This document shows positions 1-10,961 of a stretch of DNA of 64,000 nucleotides, piece by piece. Under the pieces are notes generated by a model. That model was given only the letters and a program-made list of their open reading frames with translations. It did no database searches and was not told the origin of the DNA. Each line of letters starts with the position of its first letter. Within the stretch, counting starts at the first letter, position 1. This stretch comes from Jannaschia seohaensis (GTDB lineage Bacteria; Pseudomonadota; Alphaproteobacteria; Rhodobacterales; Rhodobacteraceae). The position numbers and the translations under genes are program-made. Where the stretch lies: the NCBI RefSeq assembly GCF_900116765.1, contig NZ_UETC01000014.1, forward strand, positions 47,925 through 111,924. Direction: 5' to 3'.

Positions 1-660
1 GGCCAGCGTTTCGACGCGACGGGGCAGGAAGTCTTGTTCCGTTGGCAGGGGGCCGCCTCTTCGGCCCGGCTGGGCCTCATCGGCGGGTTCCAGGCGGCGA
101 ACGCGCTGCTGGCGGCGGGGTTGGTGATCGGTGCGGGGGAGGAGCCCGAGGCGGTCTTCGCCGCCCTGCCCAAGCTCATGGGCGTGCGCGGGCGGATGCA
201 GCTGGCCGCGACGCGGGACAGCGGCGCCGCCGTCTTCGTCGATTACGCCCACACGCCCGACGCGGTGGCGACCGCGCTCAGGGCGCTGCGCCCGCATGTC
301 ATGGGCCGGATCGTCGCCATCGTCGGCGCCGGCGGCGACCGGGACCGGGGCAAGCGGCCGCTGATGGGCGCGGCGGCACAGGAACACGCCGACGCCGTCA
401 TCGTAACCGATGACAATCCGCGCTCCGAGGACCCCGCCGCGATCCGCGCTGCCGTTCTGGCTGGCGCGCCCGAGGCGGTCGAGGTGGGCGACCGGGCCGA
501 GGCGATCCTGCGGGGCGTCGACATGCTGGAGGCGGGCGACGCGCTCCTGGTGATGGGCAAGGGGCACGAGACCGGGCAGACGGTGGGCGATATGGTGCTT
601 CCCTTCGACGATGTGGAGCAGGCCTCGATTTCGGTCGCCGCGCTGGAGGGGCGGGCATGA
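1..660 (+). CDS. murE: UDP-N-acetylmuramyl-tripeptide synthetase MurE, C-terminal part (5' end outside window)
   Basis: Adds the third peptide residue, usually meso-diaminopimelate, to UDP-MurNAc-L-Ala-D-Glu in the cytoplasm. The window opens inside the gene in frame 1 and 219 codons remain, covering the end of the central ATPase domain and the C-terminal ligase domain. Seen: the VDYAHTPDA segment and the DNPRSEDP motif, which in the family marks the diaminopimelate-adding enzymes. The stop overlaps the murF start as ATGA, so translation is coupled. About half of a normal-length MurE is visible; nothing looks broken. Confidence 0.95.
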   Translation, partial: GQRFDATGQEVLFRWQGAASSARLGLIGGFQAANALLAAGLVIGAGEEPEAVFAALPKLMGVRGRMQLAATRDSGAAVFVDYAHTPDAVATALRALRPHVMGRIVAIVGAGGDRDRGKRPLMGAAAQEHADAVIVTDDNPRSEDPAAIRAAVLAGAPEAVEVGDRAEAILRGVDMLEAGDALLVMGKGHETGQTVGDMVLPFDDVEQASISVAALEGRA

Positions 661-2033
661 CGCTCTGGACGGCGGCGGAGGCGGCGGCGGCCACCGGGGG
701 CGAGACTCGGGGTGACTGGTCCGTCACAGGGCTCAGCATCGACACCCGCACACTCCGCCCCGGAGAGCTGTTCGTCGCGCTGAAGGCCGCGCGGGACGGG
801 CACGATTTCGTCGGCCAGGCCATCGCTGCCGGGGCGGGGGCCGCGCTGGTCTCCCGCGTGCCGGAGGGCTGCGAGGACGCGCCGCTTTTGCTGGTGGAGG
901 ACGTCCAGCGCGCCTTGGAGGATCTCGGCCGCGCCGGGCGCGCCCGCAGCCGCGCCCGCGTTATCGCCGTCACCGGAAGCGTCGGGAAAACCTCCACCAA
1001 GGAGATGCTGCGCCACGTCCTGGCGCCCCAAGGCCAGGTCCATGCCGCCATCAAGAGCTTCAACAACCATTGGGGCGTGCCGCTGACGCTGGCCGCCATT
1101 CCGCCCGAGGCCGACTATGCGGTCGTCGAGATTGGCATGAACCATCCCGGCGAGATCGCTCCCCTGGCCGAGATGGCCGCGCCGCATGTCGCCATGGTCA
1201 CGATCGTTGCCCCCGTTCACCTGGAGGCCTTCGACGACGGCATCGAGGGGATCGCCCGCGAGAAGGCCGCGATCTTCACCGGGCTCGGGCTGGACGGCGT
1301 CGCGATCTACAACGCCGATGTGGAAACCGCGCCGATCCTGGCGGAGCGGGGCAATGTGTCCTTCGGGACCGGTCCCGCCGATTGGCGTCTGCTCCAGGTC
1401 GAGGCGCAGCCCGACGGCACCTCCTGCCGGGCGGAGACGCCGCTGGGCGAGGTCGCCTATCGCATCGGCGCGCCGGGGGCCCATTTCGCGCTCAACGCGC
1501 TGTCGGTTCTGGCGGCGGTGCATCACGCAGGGGCGGATGTGGCGCGCGCCGCCATCGCCCTGGCGAACTGGGCACCGCCCGATGGGCGCGGCCGCCGCCA
1601 CGCGGTGATGCTGGACCGCGAGGCGCCGCCGCTCGATCTGATCGACGACGCCTATAACGCGAACCCGGCCTCGGTCGGGGCGGCGCTGGCCCTCCTGGCC
1701 GGCACCGAAGTGCCGCGGCAGGCGCGCCGGATCGCCATCCTGGGCGACATGAAGGAACTTGGGCCGACCGGCCCGGACCTGCACGCCGCGCTCGCGGAGC
1801 ACCCGGCGATGGGCGCGCTCGACACCGTCCACACGGTCGGCCCGGTGATGCGGCATCTCCACGACGCCCTCCCGCCCGCCCTGCGCGGCCGCCATGCCGA
1901 CACGTCGGAGGCGCTGGCCGCCAGCCTGCGGGAGATCGTGGCGCCGGGCGACGCGGTGCTGGTCAAGGGGTCTCTTTCGATGAAGATGGCCGTCCTGGTG
2001 GACGGCCTGCGCGCCTTGGCGCGTCAGGAGTGA
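657..2033 (+). CDS. murF: UDP-N-acetylmuramoyl-tripeptide--D-alanyl-D-alanine ligase MurF
   Basis: Adds D-Ala-D-Ala to the UDP-MurNAc-tripeptide, the last cytoplasmic step in making the stem peptide. The 458-residue protein has the Mur ligase P-loop TGSVGKTS at about residues 106-113, the [10 protein letters not shown] and [10 protein letters not shown] segments of the central domain, and DDAYNANP in the C-terminal domain. Length is normal for MurF. The ATG lies in the four-base overlap with the murE stop, and mraY follows after four bases, so this is one dcw-cluster transcript. Confidence 0.96.
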   Translation: MTLWTAAEAAAATGGETRGDWSVTGLSIDTRTLRPGELFVALKAARDGHDFVGQAIAAGAGAALVSRVPEGCEDAPLLLVEDVQRALEDLGRAGRARSRARVIAVTGSVGKTSTKEMLRHVLAPQGQVHAAIKSFNNHWGVPLTLAAIPPEADYAVVEIGMNHPGEIAPLAEMAAPHVAMVTIVAPVHLEAFDDGIEGIAREKAAIFTGLGLDGVAIYNADVETAPILAERGNVSFGTGPADWRLLQVEAQPDGTSCRAETPLGEVAYRIGAPGAHFALNALSVLAAVHHAGADVARAAIALANWAPPDGRGRRHAVMLDREAPPLDLIDDAYNANPASVGAALALLAGTEVPRQARRIAILGDMKELGPTGPDLHAALAEHPAMGALDTVHTVGPVMRHLHDALPPALRGRHADTSEALAASLREIVAPGDAVLVKGSLSMKMAVLVDGLRALARQE

Positions 2034-2037
2034 TGAC

Positions 2038-3116
<1,079 letters not shown>

Positions 3117-3120
<4 letters not shown>

Positions 3121-3509
3121 GCCGCGTCACCGGAACCGCGATGATCGCGGAGATGAACCCGCACCGCCATCCCGGGGCCTGGGTCTTCGTCACCTGTCCC
3201 GAGGATCGGCCGGATCTGGTCGCGCGGGCCATCGCCACCATGCGCGAAGGCGAGGGGCTGTCGCTGATCCTGCCCGATGGCGCGCTGCCTTTCGCAGAGG
3301 GGCCGCGCATGGCCTGGATCGAGCTCAGGGTGAATTCGGCGCTGGACGGGGTCGGGCTGACGGCGGCGGTGGCGACGGTGCTCGCCGGGGCCGAGATCCC
3401 GTGCAATGTCGTGGCTGGGCACCATCACGACCACCTCTTCGTGCCCGAGGACATGGCGGATCGCGCCCTGGCCCTGCTCCGGGCGCGCGCCCGAGAGGAG
3501 AGGGCATGA
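3117..3509 (+). CDS. ACT-domain protein of the COG3602 type
   Basis: A 130-residue soluble protein with a paired ACT-like fold suggested by [11 protein letters not shown], the [25 protein letters not shown] stretch and the [17 protein letters not shown] ending, a layout I recognise from COG3602/DUF2241 proteins. ACT folds often bind amino acids, but no ligand is known for this family and none is inferred. It overlaps mraY by ATGA and the SDR gene downstream by ATGA, so it is translated within the dcw cluster although it is not a known wall-synthesis gene. Confidence 0.8.
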
Positions 3510-4150
3510 CGACGGCGCTCGTGACCGGTGGAAATCGCGGCATCGGCCTGGCCATCGCGCGCGCGCTGCACGCCGAGGGGATGGATGTTTGCCTCGCCGC
3601 CCGCTCCGGCGGAGAGGCGGCGGCGCAGGAGATCGGCTGCCGGTTGGTCGAGATGGACCTCGCCTCGGACGCTTCCATCGAGGCTGGGCTCGCGGCGGCG
3701 GGGCCGGTCGATGTGCTGGTCAATAACGCAGGCGTCCTCTGGGAGGAGGGGCTGTGGGACGATCCCGGCCATTTTGACGAGAGCTTCGCCGTGATGGTGC
3801 GGGCACCCTTCCGCCTGATGCGCGCGCTGGTCCCCGGGATGGGGCCGGAGGGCCGGGTCGTGAACGTCTCCTCGGGCTGGGGCAGCTTCGACGAAGGGCT
3901 GGGCGGCGGCGGCGCCTATGGCCCGGCCAAGGCCGCGCTGAACGCGCTGACGGTCCGCGCCGCGGAAGAGGCCCCGGAGGGCGTCAAGATCAACGCGATG
4001 TGCCCGGGATGGGTGCGAACGCGCATGGGCGGGCCGGGCGCCAACCGTTCCCCCGAACAGGCCGCCGGCGCCGCTGTCTGGCTCGCCACCTTGCCGCCGG
4101 ACGGGCCAACGGGAGGCTTTTTCCGCGACCGGAGGCCGATCCCATGGTGA
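3506..4150 (+). CDS. Short-chain dehydrogenase/reductase (SDR)
   Basis: Classical SDR of 214 residues, a likely NAD(P)-dependent oxidoreductase of unknown substrate. Seen: the nucleotide-binding TGGNRGIG at about residues 7-14, the NNAG motif, the VSSGWGS serine strand and the YGPAK catalytic pair. The start at 3506 is chosen because it makes an ATGA overlap with the ACT gene and puts the glycine motif at the usual distance from the N terminus; the reading frame runs open further upstream. Its 3' end overlaps the next small gene by seven bases. Confidence 0.88.
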   Translation: MTTALVTGGNRGIGLAIARALHAEGMDVCLAARSGGEAAAQEIGCRLVEMDLASDASIEAGLAAAGPVDVLVNNAGVLWEEGLWDDPGHFDESFAVMVRAPFRLMRALVPGMGPEGRVVNVSSGWGSFDEGLGGGGAYGPAKAALNALTVRAAEEAPEGVKINAMCPGWVRTRMGGPGANRSPEQAAGAAVWLATLPPDGPTGGFFRDRRPIPW

Positions 4151-4419
4151 AGCTGCGCAACCCGCTCATCGCCCGCGAGGGGCCGCCGGTCGCGCTTAAC
4201 GTGCGGGCGGCGCGCTGGGGCGCCTTGGCCTGCGTCGCGGCCGTGGCGGTGATGGCCGGGCCGATCCTGCGGGGCCATGGCGATGCCGAGGCCTGGCTCG
4301 CCGCGCGCCCGGAGGCCTGCGGCACCCGTCCCGAGGCGCGGGTCGCGCCGCCGGATGCCTCCGATTTGCGCGCGGCGTCGGCGCTCTGGTTCATTGAGAC
4401 ATGCGAGGTTGCCGAATGA
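4144..4419 (+). CDS. Small single-pass membrane protein in the mur cluster
   Basis: A 91-residue protein of unknown function. After a basic N terminus there is one hydrophobic segment ([18 protein letters not shown], about residues 25-42), then a roughly 48-residue tail with two cysteines (about residues 59 and 87) that would lie outside the membrane. The ATG at 4144 overlaps the SDR stop, and its own stop overlaps the murD ATG. Its place between mraY and murD suggests an envelope role, but no family is recognised. Confidence 0.7.
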   Translation: MVKLRNPLIAREGPPVALNVRAARWGALACVAAVAVMAGPILRGHGDAEAWLAARPEACGTRPEARVAPPDASDLRAASALWFIETCEVAE

Positions 4420-5798
4420 TTCCCGTCCGAGGCTATGAGGGGGCCACCATTGCGGTGCTGGGCCTGGGCCGCTCCGGCTTGACCGCGGCGCGTGCGCTCC
4501 GCGCCGGCGGCGCCGAGGTGATCGCCTGGGATGACGGCGCCAAGGGGCGGGAGGCGGCGGAGGCCGAGGGCTTCACCCTGCGGGAGCTTTCCAAGCCCGG
4601 CGCGCTGGACGGCGTCGCGACGCTGATCACCAGCCCGGGCATCCCGCATCTCTACCCCGCGCCGCACCCGGCCATCGCCGCCGCGTGGCGCGCGGGCGTT
4701 GCGGTCGACAACGATGTCGGCCTGTTCTTCCGCTCGCTGGGTTGGGACGACAGCGCCCCGCGCGTCGTCGCCATCACCGGCTCCAACGGCAAGTCGACCA
4801 CGTCGGCGCTGCTGCATCACATCCTGGTCGAGGCGGGCAAGCGGGCGCATCTGGCGGGCAATATCGGGCGTGGCGTGCTGGATCTGGACCCCCCGGAGGA
4901 GGACGAGATCATCGTGCTGGAGCTGTCGAGCTACCAGACCGAACTCGCACGCTCGCTGACGCCCGACGTGGCGGTCTTCACCAACCTCTCGCCCGACCAC
5001 CTGGACCGGCATGCGGGCTTCGGCGGCTATTTCGCGGCCAAGCGCCGGCTTTTCGCCGAGGGCGGGCCGGACCGCGCTGTGATCGGGGTGGACGAGAACG
5101 AGGGGCTGTTCCTCGCCAACCAGCTTCAGGAGGCCGCGGTGGACGACCGGGTGATCCGGGTCGCGTCGGGGAAGCTGGAAGGCCCGGGCTGGACGGTGAC
5201 GGCGCGCAAGGGCTGGCTGGCGGAGACCCGCAAGGGACGGCAGGTCGCTTCGGTAGATCTGCGCGACATCGCGGGCCTGCCCGGCAAACACAACCATCAA
5301 AACGCCTGCTGCGCCTGGGCTGCCGCGCGCAGCCTGGGTTTGGGGCCGCGGGAGATCGAGGCGGGGCTGCGCTCCTATCCTGGCCTGCCTCACCGGTCCC
5401 AGCGGATCGCGGAGCGGGCGGGCGTGGCCTATGTCAACGACTCGAAGGCGACGAATGTCGACGCGGCGGTGCAGGCGCTCCAGGCTTTCGAGCGGATCCG
5501 CTGGATCTGCGGCGGTTTGCAGAAGGAGGGCGGGCTGGAGGCGCTGCATCCCCACCTGTCCTGCGTCGCCAAGGCCTATGTGATCGGACGGGAGGCCGCG
5601 GGCTTCGCGCTGGGCCTGGGTCAGGGCGTGGAGGTCGAAGTCTGCGGCGACATGGCGACCGCGGTCGCTGCCGCCGCGCGGGACGCGCAGCCGGGCGAGA
5701 CGGTGCTACTGGCCCCTGCGGCGGCCAGCTTCGACCAATATGACAGCTTCGAGCGGCGCGGCGAGGATTTCGCCGCCCGGGTCGCGGCTCTGGATTGA
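4416..5798 (+). CDS. murD: UDP-N-acetylmuramoylalanine--D-glutamate ligase MurD
   Basis: Adds D-glutamate to UDP-MurNAc-L-Ala. The 460-residue protein shows the N-terminal Rossmann GLGRSG motif, the Mur P-loop TGSNGKST at about residues 121-128, [10 protein letters not shown], the PGLPHRSQ segment and NDSKATN in the C-terminal domain. The start at 4416 (MIPVRGYEG) is preferred to an in-frame ATG at 4401 because it forms the usual ATGA overlap with the small gene upstream. No ftsW, murG or murC follows; the dcw cluster ends here at a repeat element. Confidence 0.95.
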   Translation: MIPVRGYEGATIAVLGLGRSGLTAARALRAGGAEVIAWDDGAKGREAAEAEGFTLRELSKPGALDGVATLITSPGIPHLYPAPHPAIAAAWRAGVAVDNDVGLFFRSLGWDDSAPRVVAITGSNGKSTTSALLHHILVEAGKRAHLAGNIGRGVLDLDPPEEDEIIVLELSSYQTELARSLTPDVAVFTNLSPDHLDRHAGFGGYFAAKRRLFAEGGPDRAVIGVDENEGLFLANQLQEAAVDDRVIRVASGKLEGPGWTVTARKGWLAETRKGRQVASVDLRDIAGLPGKHNHQNACCAWAAARSLGLGPREIEAGLRSYPGLPHRSQRIAERAGVAYVNDSKATNVDAAVQALQAFERIRWICGGLQKEGGLEALHPHLSCVAKAYVIGREAAGFALGLGQGVEVEVCGDMATAVAAAARDAQPGETVLLAPAAASFDQYDSFERRGEDFAARVAALD

Positions 5799-5840
5799 GC
5801 CGGCCCCCTGATCCTGGCGGAGGCACGCCACGGAAGCGGG

Positions 5841-5907
5841 GGAGGGGGGCTCTGCCCCCCGTCGGCAAAGCCGACTCCCCCCGGAGTATTTTTGGCCAGA
5901 AGAAGGA
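5841..5907 (+). repeat. Dispersed GGAGTATTT element, copy 1
   Basis: Two adjacent hairpins (GGGGGGC-TCT-GCCCCCC at 5844-5860 and GTCGGC-AAA-GCCGAC at 5861-5875) are followed by CCCCCCGGAGTATTTTTGGC and AGAAGAAG. It lies between murD and the next plus-strand gene, and six further copies occur in the window in the same orientation. The hairpin followed by a short T run could work as a weak terminator for murD. Confidence 0.85.
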
Positions 5908-5984
5908 GGGACGGGCGCGCAGGGCGGCTGCCCATCGGCCCTGAGCCGTGGCAGAATGGACAGACAGCAGATCAGGAGGATGCC

Positions 5985-6254
5985 ATGCCCCTTTCCAACA
6001 TCCGTGTCGAGGATGAGGTCTTCACCGCCGAGGGCGACGTCGGTCTCGGCGCCGTCCGGGAGATCCTGCCCGATCACCTATGGGTCAGTATCGAAGGCTA
6101 TGGCGACATCCGCATCGACCCCGAGCAGATCGTCGCGGCCCATGACGGCAAGGTCGTGCTCGATGTCACGAAGCTGCCGGAGCACCTTCAGACGTTGATT
6201 GCGCATGTTCATGACGGAGAGGTGCAGCAGCCGTCGGAGGCATCCGAAGGCTAG
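5985..6254 (+). CDS. Small conserved-looking protein of unknown function
   Basis: An 89-residue acidic soluble protein, predicted mostly beta in the first 60 residues (VEDEVFTAEGDVGLGAVREILPDHL, then VSIEGYGDIRIDPEQIV) with a short helical end; the pattern resembles PRC-barrel-like small folds, but that is only a resemblance. The ATG at 5985 is chosen because a strong AGGAGG lies at 5974-5979. It stands alone between a repeat element and a non-coding stretch. Confidence 0.6.
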   Translation: MPLSNIRVEDEVFTAEGDVGLGAVREILPDHLWVSIEGYGDIRIDPEQIVAAHDGKVVLDVTKLPEHLQTLIAHVHDGEVQQPSEASEG

Positions 6255-6676
6255 GTTCGGGCCTCGTAGCGCGTCTGGACGGTGGCTGCGAGGACGGCTG
6301 CGGCGTGCAGGGGCGCGCCGCGTCCTCCGGTGCATCCCCCAGGCCCCGGAGCGCGGGACAGGAACGGCCCTGATCCCCCGGCGGTCACTGCGCATCAGGC
6401 CGCGCATATCCGGGGCAAGAGCGGGTCCAGTTGGCCCCCCTTTCCGTCACTTGGCCTGACGGGAGCCCAATTCAGCCTCCGCCCCCCGGCCGGACCCACC
6501 GGAGAGGGCCTACGGATGAGGGGCGGGCGGTCCCTCGGTCGCTCCCTGCGCCACCCATGTCGCGTCCTTCCCGGGACGCGCGGCGATTGGCTCAGCGGCC
6601 TCGGATCGGAGGCCCCCGCATTGCGCGCGCTTGATCCGGACCGTCCGGCAGCGCATCGTCGCGGCGGGAGGAGCAC
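6255..6676. other. Non-coding stretch of about 420 bases
   Basis: No frame here has coding character that fits a start and ribosome site; the open frames are arginine- and proline-rich artefacts of high G+C. No clear palindrome, terminator or repeat was seen apart from short GC-rich inverted words. It must hold the promoter for the SDR gene at 6677, but no convincing -35/-10 pair stands out. Confidence 0.5.
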
Positions 6677-7393
6677 ATGGCGGACAGGACCCCACAGGCC
6701 GTCGTCATCGGCGGCACCAGCGGGATCGGCGCGGGGGTCGCCGCGGCCTTGCTCGACCGCGGCTGGGACGTGCTCGCGACGGGGCTGTCCGAAGCGGAAG
6801 CGGCAGGCTTCGCGGCGGCGGAGCCCCGTGCGCGGACGGCCGCGCTCGACGTGACGGACGGGGCGGCGGTGGCCGGGCTTTTCGCCGCGCTGGACCGGCT
6901 CGACGGGCTGGTCTGTTGCGCGGGCATGATCGCGCGGGGGGCGGAGTTCGAGATCGAAACCTTCGAGAAAGTCATCGACGTGAACCTGACCGGCACCATG
7001 CGCTGCTGCGTGGCGGCCCGCCCTCTGCTGGCCGCGTCCGGGGGCGCCATCGTCACCACGGCCTCGATGCTGAGCTATTTCGGCGGCCCCCTGGTGCCCG
7101 CCTATTCCGCCTCCAAGGGCGGCGTGGCGCAGTTGACCAAGGCGCTGGCCGTTGCCTGGGCGGCCGAGGGCATTCGCGTCAACGCCATGGCCCCCGGCTG
7201 GATCGAGACCGAGATGACGGCGCCGCTGCGCGCCGACGCGGCCCGCGCGGAGCCGATCCTGGCCCGCACGCCCCAGGCGCGTTGGGGCCGGCCCGCAGAG
7301 GTCGGCGCGCTGGCCGCCTGGCTTCTCTCCGACGACGCTTCCTTCGTGACCGGAAGCGTCTATCCCGTGGATGGCGGCTATGCCGCGATGTGA
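6677..7393 (+). CDS. Short-chain dehydrogenase/reductase (SDR), second copy type
   Basis: Classical SDR of 238 residues, substrate unknown. Seen: GGTSGIG nucleotide motif at about residues 12-18, CCAG in the place of NNAG, TTASMLSYFGG serine region, YSASKGG catalytic Tyr/Lys, and the closing VTGSVYPVDGGY typical of the family. The cupin dioxygenase gene starts six bases after its stop, so the two form a transcription unit and may act on the same compound or its product. Confidence 0.88.
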   Translation: MADRTPQAVVIGGTSGIGAGVAAALLDRGWDVLATGLSEAEAAGFAAAEPRARTAALDVTDGAAVAGLFAALDRLDGLVCCAGMIARGAEFEIETFEKVIDVNLTGTMRCCVAARPLLAASGGAIVTTASMLSYFGGPLVPAYSASKGGVAQLTKALAVAWAAEGIRVNAMAPGWIETEMTAPLRADAARAEPILARTPQARWGRPAEVGALAAWLLSDDASFVTGSVYPVDGGYAAM

Positions 7394-7399
7394 GGACCG

Positions 7400-7927
7400 A
7401 TGCCCCTAGAGACCCCCGACGCCGACGAACGCACCCCCTACCAGCTGCCCTTTCCGCAGGATGCGCTGCCCGAGATCGTGATCCCCGACGCGATCCCGGA
7501 GGATGAGCGTATCTGGGTGCCGCAGACCGAGACGGTCAGCTTCCGGCCGCTCTGCCTCAACCGCTCCCAGGGCTATTGGATGAACCTGCTGCGGGTGCGG
7601 CAATCGGGCGTCCTGTCCCGCCACCGCCATCCGCAGCCGGTGCATGGCTTCGTGCTCAAGGGCCGCTGGCACTATCTGGAGCATGACTGGACTGCCGAGG
7701 CCGGATCCTACGTGATGGAGAGCCCGGGCGAGACGCATACGCTGGTTGTCCCCGACGATGTCGACGAGATGATCACGATGTTCCAGGTGAACGGGGTGAT
7801 GCTTTATGTCGATCCGTGGGGGAAGACGATGGGCTATGAGGATGTCTTCACCAAGATCGAGATGTGCCGCAAGCACTATGCGTCCGTCGGACTGGGGGCC
7901 GACTATGTCGACCGGTTTGTGCGCTGA
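7400..7927 (+). CDS. Cupin protein of the 2,4'-dihydroxyacetophenone dioxygenase family
   Basis: A 175-residue cupin. The central HRHPQPVHGFVLKGRW segment and the later GETHTLVV form the two metal-binding cupin motifs with several histidines and a glutamate, and the C-terminal YEDVFTKIEMCRKHY stretch matches what I recall of proteins named after 2,4'-dihydroxyacetophenone dioxygenase. That enzyme uses iron to cleave an aryl ketone; the substrate here is unknown. Coupled to the SDR gene upstream with a six-base gap. Confidence 0.75.
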   Translation: MPLETPDADERTPYQLPFPQDALPEIVIPDAIPEDERIWVPQTETVSFRPLCLNRSQGYWMNLLRVRQSGVLSRHRHPQPVHGFVLKGRWHYLEHDWTAEAGSYVMESPGETHTLVVPDDVDEMITMFQVNGVMLYVDPWGKTMGYEDVFTKIEMCRKHYASVGLGADYVDRFVR

Positions 7928-7975
7928 GATGACAGCGCAACAGCGTCCAGCCGTCCGATCGCGGGCGGCCCCTAG

Positions 7976-8575
7976 ATGACCGGACCGGACTCCATGCAGG
8001 TCTTGCTGCGCCGCCTGCTGGCCCTGGGCGGCTTCGTGGCGGCGCTTTGGGCGATCCAGGGCCTGAACTTGGTGCTGGGCTATCGCCTGAACCCGGCCTT
8101 CGGGCTGATCCCGCGCGAACTGGCCGGGCTGGACGGGATCGCGGCGATGCCATTGCTGCATGGAAGCATGGCGCATCTGTCGGCGAATACGCCGCCGCTT
8201 CTGGTGATGGGGGCGCTTTTGGCGGCGACGGCGACGCGGGCGCTGCTGACGGTGAATGTGGTGATCGTGGGCTTGGGCGGGGCGCTGGTCTGGCTGCTGG
8301 GCAGCACGGCGATCCATATCGGTGCGTCCGGGCTGGTCTTTGGCTGGCTCGGCTTTCTGATGGCGCGCGGGCTGGTGGATCGCTCCCCGGTCACGCTGAC
8401 GGTCACCGGTATCGTCGGGTTTCTATACGGCGCGATGTTTTGGAGCGTGCTGCCCGAACAGCCCGGCATTTCCTGGGAGGCCCACCTCTTCGGGGCTCTG
8501 GCGGGGGTCGCGGCGGCGCTGGCCATCCGCACCCATGTGCATGCGCCACGGCTGCGGCGGGTGGAGCGGCGCTAG
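7976..8575 (+). CDS. Rhomboid-family intramembrane serine protease
   Basis: A 199-residue membrane protein with about six hydrophobic segments. The rhomboid hallmarks are present: HGSMAHLSAN (the HxxxHxxxN oxyanion-side motif, about residues 62-71), the GASG motif with the catalytic Ser at about residue 118, and the EAHLFGALAG helix with the catalytic His at about residue 170. It would cut membrane proteins within the bilayer. Substrates cannot be told. An in-frame ATG at about residue 7 is an alternative start. Confidence 0.88.
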   Translation: MTGPDSMQVLLRRLLALGGFVAALWAIQGLNLVLGYRLNPAFGLIPRELAGLDGIAAMPLLHGSMAHLSANTPPLLVMGALLAATATRALLTVNVVIVGLGGALVWLLGSTAIHIGASGLVFGWLGFLMARGLVDRSPVTLTVTGIVGFLYGAMFWSVLPEQPGISWEAHLFGALAGVAAALAIRTHVHAPRLRRVERR

Positions 8576-8588
8576 GCCGGGCCTCGCC

Positions 8589-9299
8589 TCAGCGGACCAG
8601 GATCGCGCCGTCGGGGGCTTCGTCGGCGGGCTTGTTGCCGGGATAGACCAGCCCGGCCGAGATCACGAGCTTCGCCGCGTCCTCGACCGACATGTCGAGC
8701 AGGACGACGTCCTCCTCGGGGACGAAGAGCAGGAAGCCGGAGGTTGGGTTCGGCGTGGTCGGCAGGAACACCGACATCATCGGCACGGCGGCCCGCGCCG
8801 CGATCTCGCCCTTGGCCGTGGTCGAGATAAAGGCGATGGCCCAGATCCCCTTGCGCGGATATTCGACAAGGCAGGCGCGCTCGAAGCTTTGCTGATCCTG
8901 GCTGAGGATCGTCTCGGCGATCTGCTTGAGACCGCCATAGACCGAGCGGATCACCGGTGTCTTCTGCACCAGGTTCTCGCCCCAGCGAAGGATCGAGCGG
9001 CCGATATAGCCCTTGACGACCCAACCGACGACCAGGGTGAAGAGCAGGAAGAACGCGACCCCGATGCCGCGGATATTGACCTCCAACCCGAAGCGCTGGA
9101 GCAGCCAGATATCCGGGCGGTAGCCCTGCGGCACGAAGGGCAGGACCCAGCTGTCGAACCAGCCGATCACAGTCCAGATCAGCCATGTGGTAAGGCCGAT
9201 GGGGGCGATCACCACCAGGCCGGTCAGGAAATTGTTCCTGATCCGGGTCAGCAGGCCCGGCCGCTGGACTCGGGGGGGATGGTCGTCTCCAAGCTGCAT
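8589..9299 (-). CDS. DUF502 family integral membrane protein
   Basis: A 236-residue protein that I recognise as DUF502 from the LLTRIRNNFLTGLVVIAPIGLTTWL opening with its first membrane helix, a second helix (about residues 81-97), the WGENLVQKTPVIRSVYGGLKQI segment and the FLPTTPNPTSGFLLFVPEEDVVLLDMSVEDAAKLVISAG end. Function is unknown in bacteria; related plant proteins are called COV. It converges with the rhomboid gene at 14 bases. Confidence 0.88.
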   Translation of the reverse strand: MQLGDDHPPRVQRPGLLTRIRNNFLTGLVVIAPIGLTTWLIWTVIGWFDSWVLPFVPQGYRPDIWLLQRFGLEVNIRGIGVAFFLLFTLVVGWVVKGYIGRSILRWGENLVQKTPVIRSVYGGLKQIAETILSQDQQSFERACLVEYPRKGIWAIAFISTTAKGEIAARAAVPMMSVFLPTTPNPTSGFLLFVPEEDVVLLDMSVEDAAKLVISAGLVYPGNKPADEAPDGAILVR

Positions 9300-9814
9300 G
9301 GGGCCGTCCGGTCATTCGTCGGATCCGACATAAGCGGCAGGGGGCACGGGAACAAGCGCGGAGCGGGCGGGGCGGTCGGGCAAGCGCCAGATCGTGAGGC
9401 AGGTGCCCTGTTTTTCGGCAAGGCGGACGGGTCTGTCTCAGGCGCCGGCACGGCATCGGCAGAGCGTCCGATTGCGTGGCGATGGGCAGGGCGAGACGGG
9501 TCGGGTGCTTCATCCGAACCGACCCGGATGCGGGGCGCGTTGCTTCGTTCTGCTGATCGCGCCCGCCCCTCCGGGAGACGCACAGGGGGCAGCGGTCTAC
9601 TTCTCTGTCGCCGGCGCTCAGGGGGCCGTCGGGGAGACATCGCCGCGGCGCCCGCCGGGCCAGACTGTGAGGTGTGGGACGAGAGGGCGCCTCGGCGCGT
9701 GCTCTGCCTATCCGGTCATGACGCAGAGGCAGGCCTCGCTCAGGACGGGGTCACGGGGGGGCGTCCGGTCTCCCTATGGCATGGTTGCCGAGGCCGGATC
9801 TCGAGCGCGGCCGG
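9300..9814. other. Non-coding stretch of about 515 bases
   Basis: This gap between DUF502 and the PfkB kinase shows no supported gene in any frame and no member of the two repeat families. It looks like high-G+C sequence without codon structure. A decayed gene could once have been here, since translated fragments carry no recognisable motif that would show it. Confidence 0.45.
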
Positions 9815-10687
9815 TCAGTACGTGTCGCCCGACACATAGGTCGCCGCCGCGTCGACGGCGCGGCGGAGCGCGGCCTCCGGCCCGGCACCTTCGCGCTCGG
9901 CGGCGATATGGGCGGCCATGAACGTGTCGCCCGCGCCGGTGACTCGCGTGACCATCACGTCGGGCGGGTGGTGCGCCTCCACGCCATCGGCATGGGCGCA
10001 GGCCGCGAGGCGCGGTCCATCCGTCACCAGCGCCCGGTGCAGGCCCCGCGCGCGCAGCGCCTGCGCCGCCTCGGCGGCGTCGGTCTGTGCGCGGTGCAGC
10101 AGCAGCCCCGCCTCCTCCAGGTTGACATAGAGCGTGGCCGAGCTGTGAGTGAGGAAGGGCAAGAGCCGCTCCGCCTTGCCCGGCGAGGCGGGCGCGACGC
10201 GCAGATCCGTCGCGGCAAAGCGCGGATCCTGCGCAATCTGCGCCAACAGGTCCGCGGTGAGGTTCCCGTCCAGCGCGACGGGCCCCTCCCAGCCCTGAAG
10301 CTCGTCTTGCAGCGGGCGGAGGATCTTGTCCCCCACCGCCTCCAGCGAATGGGCGTCGGCGATGGCCGCGATCAGGCCATTCCCGCCCTCGACGGCCATG
10401 TAGACATCCGTCGGCAGGTCGTCCGAGCGGTAGAGCGTCCGCGTCACCAGCCCCATGTGATCCAGCGCCGCGACCAACTCTTCCCCGGCCGGATCGCGTC
10501 CCACCACCGACAGCAGCGCGGGCGTCATGCCATAAGCCTTGGCCGCCATCGCGATGTTCAGCGCCACCCCGCCGGGCAGCCGGGTGATCCGCCCCGGGCG
10601 GTCGGAGCCTTGGGTCATATGCGCGGTCGAACGGCCGATCACGTCCCACAGGACGGAGCCGATGCAGAGAAGGTCGGGGCGGGTCAT
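9815..10687 (-). CDS. PfkB-family carbohydrate/nucleoside kinase
   Basis: Ribokinase-fold kinase of 290 residues. Seen: the N-terminal GSVLWDVIGR strand, the LPGGVALNIAMAAKAYG signature of the first PfkB pattern, and the C-terminal VTGAGDTFMAAHIAAE signature with the catalytic Asp. The substrate is not set by these motifs; the sequence style recalls pseudouridine or ribose kinases, but the pseudouridine-phosphate glycosidase that usually sits beside such a kinase is not next to it. Downstream lies only non-coding sequence. Confidence 0.82.
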   Translation of the reverse strand: MTRPDLLCIGSVLWDVIGRSTAHMTQGSDRPGRITRLPGGVALNIAMAAKAYGMTPALLSVVGRDPAGEELVAALDHMGLVTRTLYRSDDLPTDVYMAVEGGNGLIAAIADAHSLEAVGDKILRPLQDELQGWEGPVALDGNLTADLLAQIAQDPRFAATDLRVAPASPGKAERLLPFLTHSSATLYVNLEEAGLLLHRAQTDAAEAAQALRARGLHRALVTDGPRLAACAHADGVEAHHPPDVMVTRVTGAGDTFMAAHIAAEREGAGPEAALRRAVDAAATYVSGDTY

Positions 10688-10961
10688 TGCGCCGCTGTGC
10701 CACGGCGCGGGGCGTTTCGTCCAGATCGGCCCGGCGCTGCGGGCCTGCTGGAGCTGTCGTTACGTCAGCCTAACAATTATCAAACGAATGCCCCTGTCGG
10801 CCCGGCCACCGTCGCGGCAATCTCTTCCCTGGATCGACGCGGCAGATGGGTGCGGGATGGCGGGCGAATGGGACAGGTTCTTGGGCCGCAATGGAAATAT
10901 CCGGTCATCGGGGTTGGATCCGTTGCGGCCCTTTCGCCGTCCGGCCGCGACCGCAGAGGAC

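Noticed and set aside
9300..9814. A decayed pseudouridine-phosphate glycosidase gene next to the PfkB kinase
   Set aside because: I looked for it because such kinases often adjoin that gene, but no frame gives a stretch with the family's motifs.
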